A stretch of 64,000 nt of DNA from Xenophilus sp003671765 (GTDB lineage Bacteria > Pseudomonadota > Gammaproteobacteria > Burkholderiales > Burkholderiaceae_C), in contig CP166702.1 of the NCBI GenBank assembly GCA_051414805.1, positions 186,001 to 250,000 on the forward strand. The letters run 5' to 3'. Below are positions 24,826 to 35,710 of this stretch, piece by piece (the first letter of the stretch is position 1; the number at the start of each line of letters is the position of its first letter). The notes below the pieces were generated by a model. That model did no database searches and had not been told where the DNA came from. It worked only from the letters and a program-made list of their open reading frames with translations. Position numbers and translations under genes: made by a program.

Positions 24826-26259
24826 ATGAACTTCCTGCGTTCCACCCTCGCGCTGGCCTGCGCGGCCGCGCTGGCGACCACCGCCGTGGCCCAGACCCAG
24901 CGCGCGCAGCAGCAGCGCACGCAGCGGCCGATGGGCATCACCGACATCATGCGGGCCGGGCCCGCGGTCGCGGTGCCGCCCGCCAATGCCCGGCCGCCGG
25001 CCGCCCCGCAGGCCCAGCGCGCCGCGGAATTCATCGTGGCGCTGGTCAATTCGGAGCCCATCACCAACACCGAGGTGCAAAAGCGCATCGACCGCGTGTT
25101 GCAGGACGGCGGGCCCGAGATCGAGCGCATGCCGCGCGCCCAGCTCGCCAAGCAAGTGCTCGAGCAGCTCATCTCCGAGAAGGCGCAGCTGCAGCTGGCC
25201 AAGGAACAGGGCGTGCGCGTCGACGACACGGCGGTCGACCAGGGCGTGGCCGTCGTGGCGCGGCAGAACAACCTGAGCGTTGCCGAGCTGCAGCAGCGCA
25301 TTGCCCAGGCGGGCCTCTCGCGCGAGGAGTTCCGCACCAACGTGCGCAACCAGCTGCTGCTCACCCGATTGCGCGAGCGCGAACTCGAGTCCAAGGTTAA
25401 GGTCACCGACGCCGAGGTCGACCAGTTCCTGCGCGACCAGCGCGGCGGCGCCAACGCTCCCGGCGCCCAGGACATCAACCTGGCCCAGGTGCTGGTGACC
25501 GTGCCCGAGAACGCCAGTGCCTCGCAGGTGGCGGCACTGCAGCAGCGCGCACAGGACATCGCCCGCCGTGCGCGGGCCGGTGAGGATTTCGCCAAGCTCG
25601 CGGCCGAAGCATCGGACGCTCCCGACGCGCGCAGCAGCGGCGGTGCACTGGGCCTGCGCAATGCCGACCGCTACCCGCCGCTGTTCGTCGAGAGCACGCA
25701 GTCGACCCCCGTGGGCGGCATCGCCGGCCCGGTGCGCTCGGGCGCCGGCTTCCACGTGATCAAGGTGCTGGCGCGCGAGCGCGCGAGCGCCGGTGCCGAC
25801 GGCGTGGTGACGCAGACCCAGGTGCGCCACATCCTCATCCGTCCGGACGCCAACCGCACGCCCGAACAGGTCGTGGCCCTGCTCAACGACTACAAGCGTC
25901 GCATCCAGAGCGGCACCGCGGACTTCGCCACGCTGGCGCGCGACCAGTCGCAGGACACCGGCAGTGCCCGCAATGGCGGCGAGCTGGGCTGGACGGTGCC
26001 GGGCACCTTCGTGCCCGAGTTCGAGGACGCGATGAGCCGCCTGCAGCCGGGCCAGATCAGCGAACCGATCAGCACCCGCTTCGGCGTGCACCTGATCCAG
26101 GTCGAAGGCCGGCGCGACGCCAGGCTCAACCCCGAGGAACTGCGCACCGCCGCACGCAACGCGCTGCGCGACAAGAAGATGGACGACGCCTACGAGGCCT
26201 GGGCGCAGGAAGTGCGCAACCGCGCCTACGTCGAGCTGCGCGAGCCGCCGCAGTCCTGA
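24826..26259 (+). CDS. surA: Peptidyl-prolyl isomerase / periplasmic chaperone SurA
   Basis: SurA escorts outer-membrane proteins, including LptD, through the periplasm. The 477-residue protein has a signal peptide (about 1-23, ending TTAVAQ), the SurA N-terminal chaperone region with FIVALVNSEPITNTEV, and two parvulin PpiC domains (about 215-315 and 325-425; the second holds VRHILIRPDANRTP and GGELGWTVPGTF). It follows lptD in an operon. Its stop codon lies in the left TCCTGA that flanks the MITE-like element downstream. Confidence 0.94.
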   Translation: MNFLRSTLALACAAALATTAVAQTQRAQQQRTQRPMGITDIMRAGPAVAVPPANARPPAAPQAQRAAEFIVALVNSEPITNTEVQKRIDRVLQDGGPEIERMPRAQLAKQVLEQLISEKAQLQLAKEQGVRVDDTAVDQGVAVVARQNNLSVAELQQRIAQAGLSREEFRTNVRNQLLLTRLRERELESKVKVTDAEVDQFLRDQRGGANAPGAQDINLAQVLVTVPENASASQVAALQQRAQDIARRARAGEDFAKLAAEASDAPDARSSGGALGLRNADRYPPLFVESTQSTPVGGIAGPVRSGAGFHVIKVLARERASAGADGVVTQTQVRHILIRPDANRTPEQVVALLNDYKRRIQSGTADFATLARDQSQDTGSARNGGELGWTVPGTFVPEFEDAMSRLQPGQISEPISTRFGVHLIQVEGRRDARLNPEELRTAARNALRDKKMDDAYEAWAQEVRNRAYVELREPPQS

Positions 26260-26261
26260 GA

Positions 26262-26416
26262 ACGTGTGAAAGAGTCCGACATGCCCGCTCATCACGCCAA
26301 AGCACGCCCACTCCGCGTTGCAAATGCTCGCCATGGCCCGGGCCATGGCTGCGCTTGGCGCCTTGATTGGCCGCGTTTCGGCGCGCTGCTCGGCCACGCC
26401 GGATTCATTCACACGT
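26262..26416. mobile_element. MITE-like palindromic element between surA and rsmA
   Basis: About 155 bp bounded by imperfect inverted repeats: ACGTGTGAAAGAGTCC (26262-26277) and the complement of GGATTCATTCACACGT (26401-26416), 14 of 16 matching. TCCTGA occurs at both outer edges (26254-26259 and 26416-26421), suggestive of a target duplication, although two extra bases lie on the left. The centre holds the perfect 20 bp palindrome GCCATGGCCCGGGCCATGGC (26330-26349). No coding capacity is evident. Confidence 0.6.
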
Positions 26417-26429
26417 CCTGATCGCGCAC

Positions 26430-27206
26430 ATGAAGGCGCACGCGCCGCGCAAGCGCTTCGGCCAGCATTTCCTGTCCGACGGCGCGATCATCGATGCGAT
26501 CGTGCGCGAGATCGCGCCCAGGCCGGGCGACCCGATGGTCGAGATCGGGCCGGGCCTGGCGGCGCTCACGCAGCCGCTGGTCGAGCGCCTGGGCCGGCTC
26601 ACGGTGATCGAGCTCGACCGCGACCTCGCCGCCCGCCTGCGCGGCCATGCGCAGCTCGACGTGGTGGAGTCCGACGTGCTCAGGGTCGATTTCGGTGCGC
26701 TTGCCGACCGGCTCGCTGGCGCAGGCAGTGCGGCGCTGCGCGTGGTGGGCAACCTGCCCTACAACATCTCCACGCCCATCCTCTTCCACCTGCTGCGCTG
26801 GGCGGACCGCGTGGCCGACCAGCACTTCATGCTGCAGAAGGAAGTGATCGACCGCATGGTGGCGGCGCCGGCCACGGCGGACTACGGCCGGCTGTCGGTG
26901 ATGCTGCAGTGGCGCTACGCGATGGAGAACATCCTGTTCGTGCCGCCCGGCAGCTTCGAGCCGCCGCCGCGTGTGGACAGTGCGGTGGTGCGCATGGTGC
27001 CGCGCGCCGCGCCGGCGCCGGTCGACGTCCCACACCTCGAATCGCTCGTGCAGCTCGCTTTCAGCCAGCGGCGCAAGCTGCTGCGCCACACGCTGGGCCG
27101 CTGGCTCGAGGCGCGGAATTTCGCCGGCAGCTTCGACACCCAGCGCCGCGCCGAGGAAGTGCCCGTGGCCGAGTACGTCGCGCTGGCCCAGGCCACCGCG
27201 GACTGA
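26430..27206 (+). CDS. rsmA: 16S rRNA (adenine(1518)-N(6)/adenine(1519)-N(6))-dimethyltransferase
   Basis: RsmA (KsgA) dimethylates A1518 and A1519 in the 3' hairpin of 16S rRNA. The 258-residue protein begins KRFGQHFLSDGAIID, carries the SAM motif VEIGPGLAALTQPL and the catalytic NLPYNISTPI, and has FVPPGSFEPPPRVDSAVVRM, all diagnostic. In many relatives pdxA lies between surA and rsmA; here a MITE-like element occupies the gap. A bidirectional terminator follows. Confidence 0.95.
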   Translation: MKAHAPRKRFGQHFLSDGAIIDAIVREIAPRPGDPMVEIGPGLAALTQPLVERLGRLTVIELDRDLAARLRGHAQLDVVESDVLRVDFGALADRLAGAGSAALRVVGNLPYNISTPILFHLLRWADRVADQHFMLQKEVIDRMVAAPATADYGRLSVMLQWRYAMENILFVPPGSFEPPPRVDSAVVRMVPRAAPAPVDVPHLESLVQLAFSQRRKLLRHTLGRWLEARNFAGSFDTQRRAEEVPVAEYVALAQATAD

Positions 27207-27230
27207 GCCGCCGTCTGCGCGCAGGCGAAA

Positions 27231-27257
27231 AAAAAGCCCGTCGTCGACGGGCTTTTT
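27231..27257. terminator. Bidirectional terminator after rsmA
   Basis: AAAAAGCCCGTC / GACGGGCTTTTT hairpin with GTC in the loop. On the plus strand it ends rsmA with T5; on the minus strand it reads into T8 and ends the barnase-barstar transcript. Confidence 0.9.
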
Positions 27258-27277
27258 CACGGGGGACCGCGCCGTGC

Positions 27278-27511
27278 TCAGGCGGCGGCCAGCCAGTAGG
27301 TGCTGTTGAAGGGGCTGCTCATGCGCAGCGCCAGCGGGGACACGTCCACCAGCTTGTCGGTCGGCATCTTCTCTGCCGCGGGATCCGCGTTCAGGTCGAT
27401 GCCATCCAGGGGCGCAGGTTCCGCGCTGTGGGGACCCTGGATCTGGGCCTCGTTGGCCCGTTCTGCTTGGCCGGCTTGTGCAGAACGGGCTACAGAAAAG
27501 AATAGAAGCAC
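27278..27511 (-). CDS. Small ORF or gene remnant downstream of barstar
   Basis: A 77-codon frame starting at a GTG that overlaps the barstar stop, or a 29-codon form from the ATG at 27367 (MPTDKLVDVSPLALRMSSPF, then NSTYWLAAA). I recognise no family. From about 27430 onward almost every third base is G or C, like real genes here, which argues for coding or recently coding sequence. It stops 20 bases before the terminator on the same strand. It could be a third gene of the RNase/inhibitor operon or the 3' end of a broken gene. Confidence 0.35.
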   Translation of the reverse strand: MLLFFSVARSAQAGQAERANEAQIQGPHSAEPAPLDGIDLNADPAAEKMPTDKLVDVSPLALRMSSPFNSTYWLAAA

Positions 27512-27972
27512 CGGAAGGGCACCTTGCGGTCGCCCCAGTAGTCCGAGGCGTCGCGGAAGATGTCCAGGAGCTGCTCGCGCGCTTCCTTGTCGAACTTGGC
27601 ATTGGCCGGGATCTGCTCGAGCACCACGACGAAGCCCGGCTGCGGGCCCGATTTGTGCAAGGGATCGGTCATGCAGTCGTACAGCGCGTCGAAATTCTTG
27701 CCGAAGTGCGCCGGGAAGGTGAACTGCTGCGCGATCAGGTCGAGCACGTCCTGCTTGCTCTGGGCGTTCGCCAGGTTGGCATAGAGGAAGTGCTGGCCCG
27801 ATGCGTGGGCCGCCTCCTGAAGGTCGCTGACGCGAAAGGCCCGAATCGACTGAACGATGTTGGGCCGAACGCCACGAAGGGACTGATTCATCTCCGCTGT
27901 TCTTTCCATGGTGATCAAAACTTCTCCCGAACGCGTGGGTGCGTCACCCCTGCCTGTGCGATCGTCCGTCAT
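27490..27972 (-). CDS. Barstar family ribonuclease inhibitor
   Basis: A 160-residue cytoplasmic protein with a barstar domain (about 60-160): FLYANLANAQSKQDVLDLIAQ, then FPAHFGKNFDALYDCMTD, which matches the barstar helix that plugs the barnase active site, and a later GFVVVLEQI strand. An N-terminal extension of about 45 residues is not part of the domain; internal starts (MERTAEMNQ) are possible. The ATG overlaps the stop of the RNase gene (ATGA) and has AGGAAG upstream. It should protect the cell from the neighbouring RNase. Confidence 0.88.
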   Translation of the reverse strand: MTDDRTGRGDAPTRSGEVLITMERTAEMNQSLRGVRPNIVQSIRAFRVSDLQEAAHASGQHFLYANLANAQSKQDVLDLIAQQFTFPAHFGKNFDALYDCMTDPLHKSGPQPGFVVVLEQIPANAKFDKEAREQLLDIFRDASDYWGDRKVPFRCFYSFL

Positions 27973-28382
27973 GGAACGATCTTCCTGAAACTCGCGTAAT
28001 GGTCCGCCGTGTACCAGCACGCCTGCGGCGTCGTCGGCGGGCCGCCGCACACGATGCGACGGGCGCCGCGCGTGCGCGCACCCGGCGTGTCCACGGTGTA
28101 TTCGCGGTAGTGCCCACGCCGCTCGCGCGGAAGCAGACGCTCCCGGTTGCCGAACACGGTGCCGTCCTTGTCATGCCGGAACGGGCCGCCGTCGAAGATC
28201 GCGCGGTACGTGGTCTGACCTTGGAGAGGCAATTGCGACAGCGCGATCGTTTCGTCCTGGGCCGGGAATTCCCGGGCTTGGACGGAGTGGCTCGGCCCCA
28301 GGATCCCGCCGAGGGCCGCCACGAAAACGCCAGTGAGCGCAAACTTGGAGACTTTGGACGAGATCGAGGCGGCAAACGCCAT
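27969..28382 (-). CDS. Secreted barnase-like ribonuclease (N1/T1 family)
   Basis: A 137-residue exported guanyl-specific RNase. The signal peptide covers about 1-36 (ending SHSVQA). The catalytic domain aligns with barnase: FGNRERLLPRERRGHYREYTVDTPG holds the general base Glu (in REYTVDT), GARRIV the catalytic Arg, and TADHYASFRKIV the general acid His, matching barnase Glu73, Arg87 and His102. It is translated just before barstar with an ATGA overlap. It may act on extracellular RNA or on competitors; no secretion or delivery genes are adjacent. Confidence 0.88.
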   Translation of the reverse strand: MAFAASISSKVSKFALTGVFVAALGGILGPSHSVQAREFPAQDETIALSQLPLQGQTTYRAIFDGGPFRHDKDGTVFGNRERLLPRERRGHYREYTVDTPGARTRGARRIVCGGPPTTPQACWYTADHYASFRKIVP

Positions 28383-28467
28383 GAAGGCACCGAATGCTGT
28401 GGACGCGGGGACCAGAACTGCGGGTTAACCCGCAAATTCAAGCCCGCCAGTGTGCCCGAGGCATGCC

Positions 28468-28504
28468 CAAAAAGCAAGCGCCTGCCCAAGAATTGAGCAG
28501 GCGC
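28468..28504 (-). terminator. Terminator of the malic enzyme gene
   Basis: GCGCCTGC (28504-28497) and GCAGGCGC (28485-28478) form a stem on the minus strand, followed after TTGC by a T run. It lies about 50 bases past the maeB stop. Confidence 0.75.
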
Positions 28505-28555
28505 CCTGCAGGTGCGTCGGTGCGATAAGTTAGCGCACGCTATCGAAAAAGTCGA

Positions 28556-30889
<2,334 letters not shown>

Positions 30890-31116
30890 GGAACTGGCTC
30901 CTGAAGCCGATGGTGCGTGGCCCGCCGCGGGCCCGCCCAGGGCGCTGTTTTAGAGGGGCGCCGATTCTAGACCTCGGTCGCGAAGGCGACTTCGGCGGCC
31001 TAGGGCCAGGCCCTAGTTCGCCTGGCCGATGCGCGCCGGCGCTTCGGCGCGCGGCATCCGCGTCCCGGTATGGCAATATCCCGCGCTCGACAACCCGACC
31101 GACGAGGAGAGTGGAC

Positions 31117-32163
31117 ATGGCCCTGATGGATTTCATCAAGAAGCAGTTCATCGACATCATCCAGTGGACGGAAACCGGCGACGGCACGCTCGCCTGGCGT
31201 TTCCCCATGCAGGAGATGGAGATCCAGAACGGCGCCTCGCTCACCGTGCGCGAGTCGCAGATGGCCGTCTTCGTCAACGAGGGCCAGGTGGCGGACGTCT
31301 TCGGCCCAGGCATGTACAAGCTGACGACGCAGACTCTGCCCGTCCTCACGTACCTCAAGAACTGGGACAAGCTCTTCGAGTCGCCCTTCAAGAGCGACGT
31401 CTACTTCTTCAGCACGCGCCAGCAGGTCGACCAGAAGTGGGGCACGCCGCAGCCCATCACCATCCGCGACAAGGACTTCGGTGCCGTGCGGCTGCGCGCC
31501 TTCGGCAACTACGCCTTCCGCATCGCGGACCCGAAGCTCTTCCATACCGAGATCTCGGGCACGCGCGACACCTACACCGTGGCCGACCTGGACGGCCAGC
31601 TGCGCGGCCTGGTGCTGCAGAACATCAGCACCGCCATCGCGGCCAGCGGCGTGCCCTTCCTCGACCTGGCGGCCAACCAGATCGAGTTTGCCAAGGCACT
31701 GGCGGCGCAGCTGAACCCCGAATTCGCCAAGATCGGCGTCAAGCTCGAGACCATCACCGTCCAGAACGTCTCGCTGCCCGAGGAGCTGCAGAAGATCCTC
31801 GACCAGAAGATCGGCATGGGCATGGTCGGCAACGACATGGGCAAGTTCATGCAGTACCAGACGGCGCAGGCCATTCCCAAGTTCGCCGAGGGCGCGGGCC
31901 AGGGCGGCGGCATCGCGGGCGACGCGATGGGCCTGGGCGCCGGCGTGGCGCTGGGCCAGGTGCTGGCGCAGAACCTCCAGCAGGGCCTGAACCCCAATGC
32001 CGCCGCGCAGGCCGCCGTCGCCGCCACCGCACCGCCCGCCACGGTGAGCCCGAACGAGGTCATGGCGACGCTCGAGAAGCTGGGCGAGCTCAAGACCAAG
32101 GGCATCCTCACGCAGGAAGAGTTCGACGCCAAGAAGGCCGAGCTGCTCAAGAAGCTCGTCTGA
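31117..32163 (+). CDS. SPFH domain protein with C-terminal SHOCT motif
   Basis: A 348-residue protein of the virion-core/YdjI-type SPFH group. The SPFH domain spans about residues 25-235 (SLTVRESQMAVFVNEGQVADVFGPG; LRAFGNYAFRI). A Gly/Ala-rich linker (about 265-310) follows, then a SHOCT-type motif, ELKTKGILTQEEFDAKKAELL, at the end. SPFH proteins oligomerise at membranes; SHOCT is a short oligomerisation motif. The ATG at 31117 has GAGGAGA 6 bases upstream. It heads a five-gene module with DUF4178, DUF350, SpeE-like and amine oxidase genes, on the same strand with short gaps. The role is unknown. Confidence 0.9.
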   Translation: MALMDFIKKQFIDIIQWTETGDGTLAWRFPMQEMEIQNGASLTVRESQMAVFVNEGQVADVFGPGMYKLTTQTLPVLTYLKNWDKLFESPFKSDVYFFSTRQQVDQKWGTPQPITIRDKDFGAVRLRAFGNYAFRIADPKLFHTEISGTRDTYTVADLDGQLRGLVLQNISTAIAASGVPFLDLAANQIEFAKALAAQLNPEFAKIGVKLETITVQNVSLPEELQKILDQKIGMGMVGNDMGKFMQYQTAQAIPKFAEGAGQGGGIAGDAMGLGAGVALGQVLAQNLQQGLNPNAAAQAAVAATAPPATVSPNEVMATLEKLGELKTKGILTQEEFDAKKAELLKKLV

Positions 32164-32173
32164 GTCGCCGACT

Positions 32174-32221
32174 GCTATGTTTTCGATAGCGGCTCGCGCC
32201 GGCGGGACGGGCGCTGCGGCC
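32174..32221 (-). repeat. Dispersed hairpin repeat, copy between SPFH and DUF4178 genes
   Basis: Read on the minus strand: GGCCGCAGCGCCCGTCCCG, CGGCGCGAGC, then CGCTATCGAAAACATAGC. It begins 10 bases after the SPFH stop. Confidence 0.75.
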
Positions 32222-32264
32222 ACAAAACGCTTGAAGTCCCGGCCGGCAGCGCCGTACTTGCGCC

Positions 32265-33755
32265 ATGGCTGAGCCGGGCGGCACGCAACGTGCCTACCGC
32301 GCGCCCTGCCCCGGCTGCGGCGCGCCGGTCGAGTTCCGCTCGGCGCAGTCGGCCTTTGCCGTCTGCCCGTACTGCCAGAGCACCGTCGTGCGCCAGGGCG
32401 AGCAGCTCGCGCGCATCGGCAAGATGGCGGAGCTCTTCGACGACTTCAGCCCGCTGCAGCTCTTTGCCACCGGCCGCATCCAGGACAAGGCCTTCACCCT
32501 CGTCGGCCGCCTGCAGTACGCCTACGAGGGCGGCCGCTGGACCGAGTGGGTCGCCCAGATCGACGGCACCGACGATCGCACCGGCGTCCTGAGCGAGGAC
32601 AACGGCGCCTACGTCTTCTCGCTGCCCTACGCGCTGCAGCAGCCCGCGCCGGCCGCCGACCAGTTGCGCGTGGGCGCCACCCACACCTTCAACGGGCAGG
32701 CTTACACCGTTGCCTCCAACGAGGAGGTGAAGCTGGTGTCGGCGCAGGGCGAACTGCCGCGCCTGCCCGAGCTGGGCAAGCCCTTCCGCGTCGTCGAGCT
32801 GCGCAACGAGAAGGGCCTGGTCCTGAGCCTGGACTACGACTCGGCCCCGCCCACCGCGTACCTGGGCCGCTCGGTCGAACTCGACGACCTGAAGATGGCC
32901 GGCCTGCGCGACGAGTCCGCCAAGGAAGAGAAAGGCCGAAGCTTCACCTGCCCCAACTGCGGCTCGCCGGTCACGCTCAACTTCGCCGACAGCAAGAGCG
33001 TCACGTGCCCGGCGTGCAAGAGCATCATCGACACCAGCAGCGGCATCGGCGGCGAGCTGAAGTACGCGACGCAGAACGAGCCGGTGCAGCCGCTCATCGC
33101 GCTGGGCACGCTCGGCATGCTGCAAGGCGCGCAGTGGCAGGTGGTGGGCTTCCAGCACCGCATGGGCCAGGAGCCGGGCGACGACGAGCACTTCGGCTGG
33201 GATGAATACCTGCTCTACAACAACAAGCGCGGCTTCAGCTTCCTGGTCGACGCCAGCGACGGCTGGAGCATGGTCAAGCCCGCGACCGGCGCGCCGGTCG
33301 TCTCCGAAGGCGGGCAGACCGCGCGCTACCTGGGCCGCGTCTACAAGCAGCAGTACGCCTACGACGCCGAGACCACCTATGTCGCCGGCGAGTTCTACTG
33401 GCAGGTGCAGCGCGGCCAGAAGACGCAGAACCGCGACTACGGCGAACCCAAGGGCGGCCTGCTGTCGATGGAGCGCAGCGCCAACGAGCTGACCTGGTCC
33501 TACGGCAGCCGCATCGACAGCAACGCGGTGGCGTCGGCCTTCAAGCTCGATGCGAAGAAGGACATGTTCAAGCGCACCGATGCGCTGCCCGTGAGCGCCG
33601 CGTCCGGCCTGGGATGCGGCACCATCATCCTCATCGTCGTGGTGATCATCATCCTGCTGATCATCCTGTCCACCTGCTCGAGCTCCTCGGGCAGCGGCTA
33701 CCGCAGCTCGGGCGGCTCCTACGGCGGCTACTCGAGCGGCGGCGGCCACAAGTAG
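32265..33755 (+). CDS. DUF4178 protein with two zinc ribbons and C-terminal membrane anchor
   Basis: A 496-residue protein. A first zinc ribbon (CPGCG..CPYCQ, about 15-37), a first DUF4178 beta-domain (about 65-190), a second ribbon (CPNCG..CPACK, about 228-250), a second DUF4178 domain (about 280-430), a transmembrane helix made almost only of Ile, Leu and Val (about 445-465), and a Ser/Gly/Tyr tail (SGGSYGGYSSGGGHK). The function of DUF4178 is unknown; it recurs with DUF350 and spermidine-synthase-like genes, which is the context here. The ATG at 32265 begins MAEPGGTQRAY. Confidence 0.9.
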   Translation: MAEPGGTQRAYRAPCPGCGAPVEFRSAQSAFAVCPYCQSTVVRQGEQLARIGKMAELFDDFSPLQLFATGRIQDKAFTLVGRLQYAYEGGRWTEWVAQIDGTDDRTGVLSEDNGAYVFSLPYALQQPAPAADQLRVGATHTFNGQAYTVASNEEVKLVSAQGELPRLPELGKPFRVVELRNEKGLVLSLDYDSAPPTAYLGRSVELDDLKMAGLRDESAKEEKGRSFTCPNCGSPVTLNFADSKSVTCPACKSIIDTSSGIGGELKYATQNEPVQPLIALGTLGMLQGAQWQVVGFQHRMGQEPGDDEHFGWDEYLLYNNKRGFSFLVDASDGWSMVKPATGAPVVSEGGQTARYLGRVYKQQYAYDAETTYVAGEFYWQVQRGQKTQNRDYGEPKGGLLSMERSANELTWSYGSRIDSNAVASAFKLDAKKDMFKRTDALPVSAASGLGCGTIILIVVVIIILLIILSTCSSSSGSGYRSSGGSYGGYSSGGGHK

Positions 33756-33794
33756 CGCCCCGCGCACACCCCAACCTTCCACCGGAGAGACCGC

Positions 33795-34016
33795 ATGCCG
33801 AAAATCGAATGGCTCCAGCCAATGGCGATCCTGGGCACCCTGCTGTATGCGCTGATCGGCGTGGCGATCTTCTGGATCGCCTTCATCGTCATCGACAAGA
33901 TCACGCCCTACGACCTGTGGGGCGAGATCGTCGAGAAGCACAACAAGGCACTGGCCATGGTGGTGGCCGCCATGTGCCTGGGCATCAGCATCATCGTCGC
34001 CGCAGCGATCCATTGA
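33795..34016 (+). CDS. DUF350 small membrane protein
   Basis: A 73-residue protein with two hydrophobic helices (about 10-36 and 52-71) separated by ITPYDLWGEIVEKHNKA, typical of single-repeat DUF350 (YjfL-like) proteins. GGAGAG upstream of the ATG is a good ribosome binding site. The family recurs with DUF4178 and SpeE-like genes; function is unknown. Confidence 0.88.
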   Translation: MPKIEWLQPMAILGTLLYALIGVAIFWIAFIVIDKITPYDLWGEIVEKHNKALAMVVAAMCLGISIIVAAAIH

Positions 34017-34043
34017 GGGTGGCCGGCGCCGGCCACCCCGCAG

Positions 34044-34104
34044 CCGTTCACGCCGGGCCTGTCGAAGCGCCGCGCCAGGGCTTCGACAGGCTCGGCCCGA
34101 ACGG
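34044..34104. repeat. Inverted repeat with CCTGTCGAAGC / GCTTCGACAGG arms
   Basis: Two 25-base arms (34044-34068 and 34080-34104) match at 22 positions and are separated by 11 bases. Arms begin CCGTTCACGCCGGGCCTG and end CTCGGCCCGAACGG. Similar elements are widespread between genes in Proteobacteria. It sits between the DUF350 and SpeE-like genes and could fold in the mRNA. Confidence 0.75.
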
Positions 34105-34119
34105 TCGAGGCTCCTTGCC

Positions 34120-35703
34120 ATGAACGACCCCAACGCGCCGCCGCCCGAGGCGGCCGCGCTGCCCGCCGTACCCGTTCGCCGCGGCGGCCCCTCCCCCGTC
34201 GCCATCGCCCTGCTCGCCAGCGTCTTCGTGGTCGCGGCCTGCGGGCTGGTCTACGAGCTGAGCGCGGCGGCGCTGAGCTCCTACCTGCTCGGCGACTCGG
34301 TGCTGCAGTTCAGCACCATCATCGGCACCTACCTCTTCGCCATGGGCGTGGGCTCGTGGCTGTCGCGCTACTTCGAGCGCCAGCTGCCCGCGCACTTCCT
34401 GCGCATCGAGCTCATGGTCGCGCTCGTTGGCGGCTTCCTGCCGGCGCTGCTGTTCATCGCCAACGCCTACGTGCCCGGGGCCTTCCGCCTGCTGCTGTAC
34501 GGCCTGGTGGTGGTGGTCGGCACGCTGGTGGGGCTCGAGATCCCGCTGGTCATGCGCATCCTGCGGCGCGACATCGTGCTCAAGGACCTGGTCTCGCAGG
34601 TGCTGACCTTCGACTACCTCGGTGCGCTGGCGGTGTCGGTGGCCTTTCCGCTGCTGCTGGTACCGCAGCTGGGCATGATCCGCACCGGGCTGCTCTTCGG
34701 CCTGATGAACGCCGCCGTGGGCGCCTGGGCGCTGTGGCTGTTCCGGCACGAACTGCGCCGCCTCGGGGCGCACGCGCTGGCCTGCGTGCTCACGCTGGCG
34801 GCGCTGGCGGCCGCCTTCGCCTTTTCGGACCGCATCACCACCCTGGCGGAAGACAAGTTCTACCAGGACCGCATCGTCTTCGCCGCCACCTCGCCCTACC
34901 AGCGCATCGTCGTCACGCGCGGTGGGGCCGGGCACCGGCTGTTCCTCAACGGCAACCTGCAGTTCGCCGAGCGCGACGAGTACCGCTACCACGAGGCGCT
35001 GGTGCACCCCGTCATGGCCGCGCACGGCGCACCGAAGAAGGTAGCCGTGCTCGGCGGCGGCGACGGCATGGCGGTGCGCGAGATCCTGAAGTACCCCTCG
35101 GTCGAATCGGTCACGCTGGTCGAGCTCGATCCGAACATGACCAAACTCTTCACCGGACACGAGACGCTCGCCGCGCTCAACGGCCACTCGCTCTCCTCAC
35201 CCAAGGTGAAGGTCGTCAACACCGATGCGTTCAAGTGGTTGCAGGAAGCTGACGACGTTTTCGACGTCATCGTGGTCGACTTCCCCGACCCCACCAACTT
35301 CGCCATCGGCAAGCTCTACACCAACAGCTTCTATGCGCTGCTCGACCGCCGCCTGGCCGCCAGCGGCTACGCGGTGATCCAGACCACCTCGCCGCTGGTG
35401 GCGCGCAAGAGCTTCTGGACCGTGGCGCAGACCATCGAGTCGGTCGGCCTCGTGGCCACGCCCTACCACGCGCACGTGCCGAGCTTCGGCGAGTGGGGCT
35501 ACATCATCGCCAGCCACCGCCCCTGGCGCCGGCCCGACACGCTGCCGGCGGGCCTGCGCTTCCTCACGGTCGACACGCTGCCCCTGCTCTTCGACTTCCC
35601 CAAGGACATGGCGCGCGTGCCGGCCGAGGTCAACCGGCTGTCGAACCAGGTGCTGGTCACGACCTATGAGCAGGAGTGGGGCAAGGTCGGGGTCACCCAC
35701 TGA
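34120..35703 (+). CDS. Membrane-bound polyamine aminopropyltransferase (SpeE-like)
   Basis: A 527-residue fusion of a membrane domain and a spermidine-synthase domain. The N-terminal part (about 25-235) has about seven transmembrane helices. The C-terminal part (about 250-515) has the SAM-type motif VLGGGDGMAVREILKYP, VELDPNMTKLF, and the acidic VVDFPDPTNFAIGKLY that binds the amine. It would transfer aminopropyl groups from decarboxylated SAM to a polyamine. A SAM decarboxylase is encoded separately at 49186. It ends 7 bases before the amine oxidase start, so the two are probably coupled. Confidence 0.9.
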   Translation: MNDPNAPPPEAAALPAVPVRRGGPSPVAIALLASVFVVAACGLVYELSAAALSSYLLGDSVLQFSTIIGTYLFAMGVGSWLSRYFERQLPAHFLRIELMVALVGGFLPALLFIANAYVPGAFRLLLYGLVVVVGTLVGLEIPLVMRILRRDIVLKDLVSQVLTFDYLGALAVSVAFPLLLVPQLGMIRTGLLFGLMNAAVGAWALWLFRHELRRLGAHALACVLTLAALAAAFAFSDRITTLAEDKFYQDRIVFAATSPYQRIVVTRGGAGHRLFLNGNLQFAERDEYRYHEALVHPVMAAHGAPKKVAVLGGGDGMAVREILKYPSVESVTLVELDPNMTKLFTGHETLAALNGHSLSSPKVKVVNTDAFKWLQEADDVFDVIVVDFPDPTNFAIGKLYTNSFYALLDRRLAASGYAVIQTTSPLVARKSFWTVAQTIESVGLVATPYHAHVPSFGEWGYIIASHRPWRRPDTLPAGLRFLTVDTLPLLFDFPKDMARVPAEVNRLSNQVLVTTYEQEWGKVGVTH

Positions 35704-35710
35704 GCGCCCG

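Noticed and set aside
24508..26412. A 634-codon minus-strand frame
   Set aside because: Antisense to surA, whose parvulin domains are clear.
26280..26429. Small coding frame inside the MITE-like element
   Set aside because: No ribosome binding site, no motif, and the sequence is dominated by palindromes.
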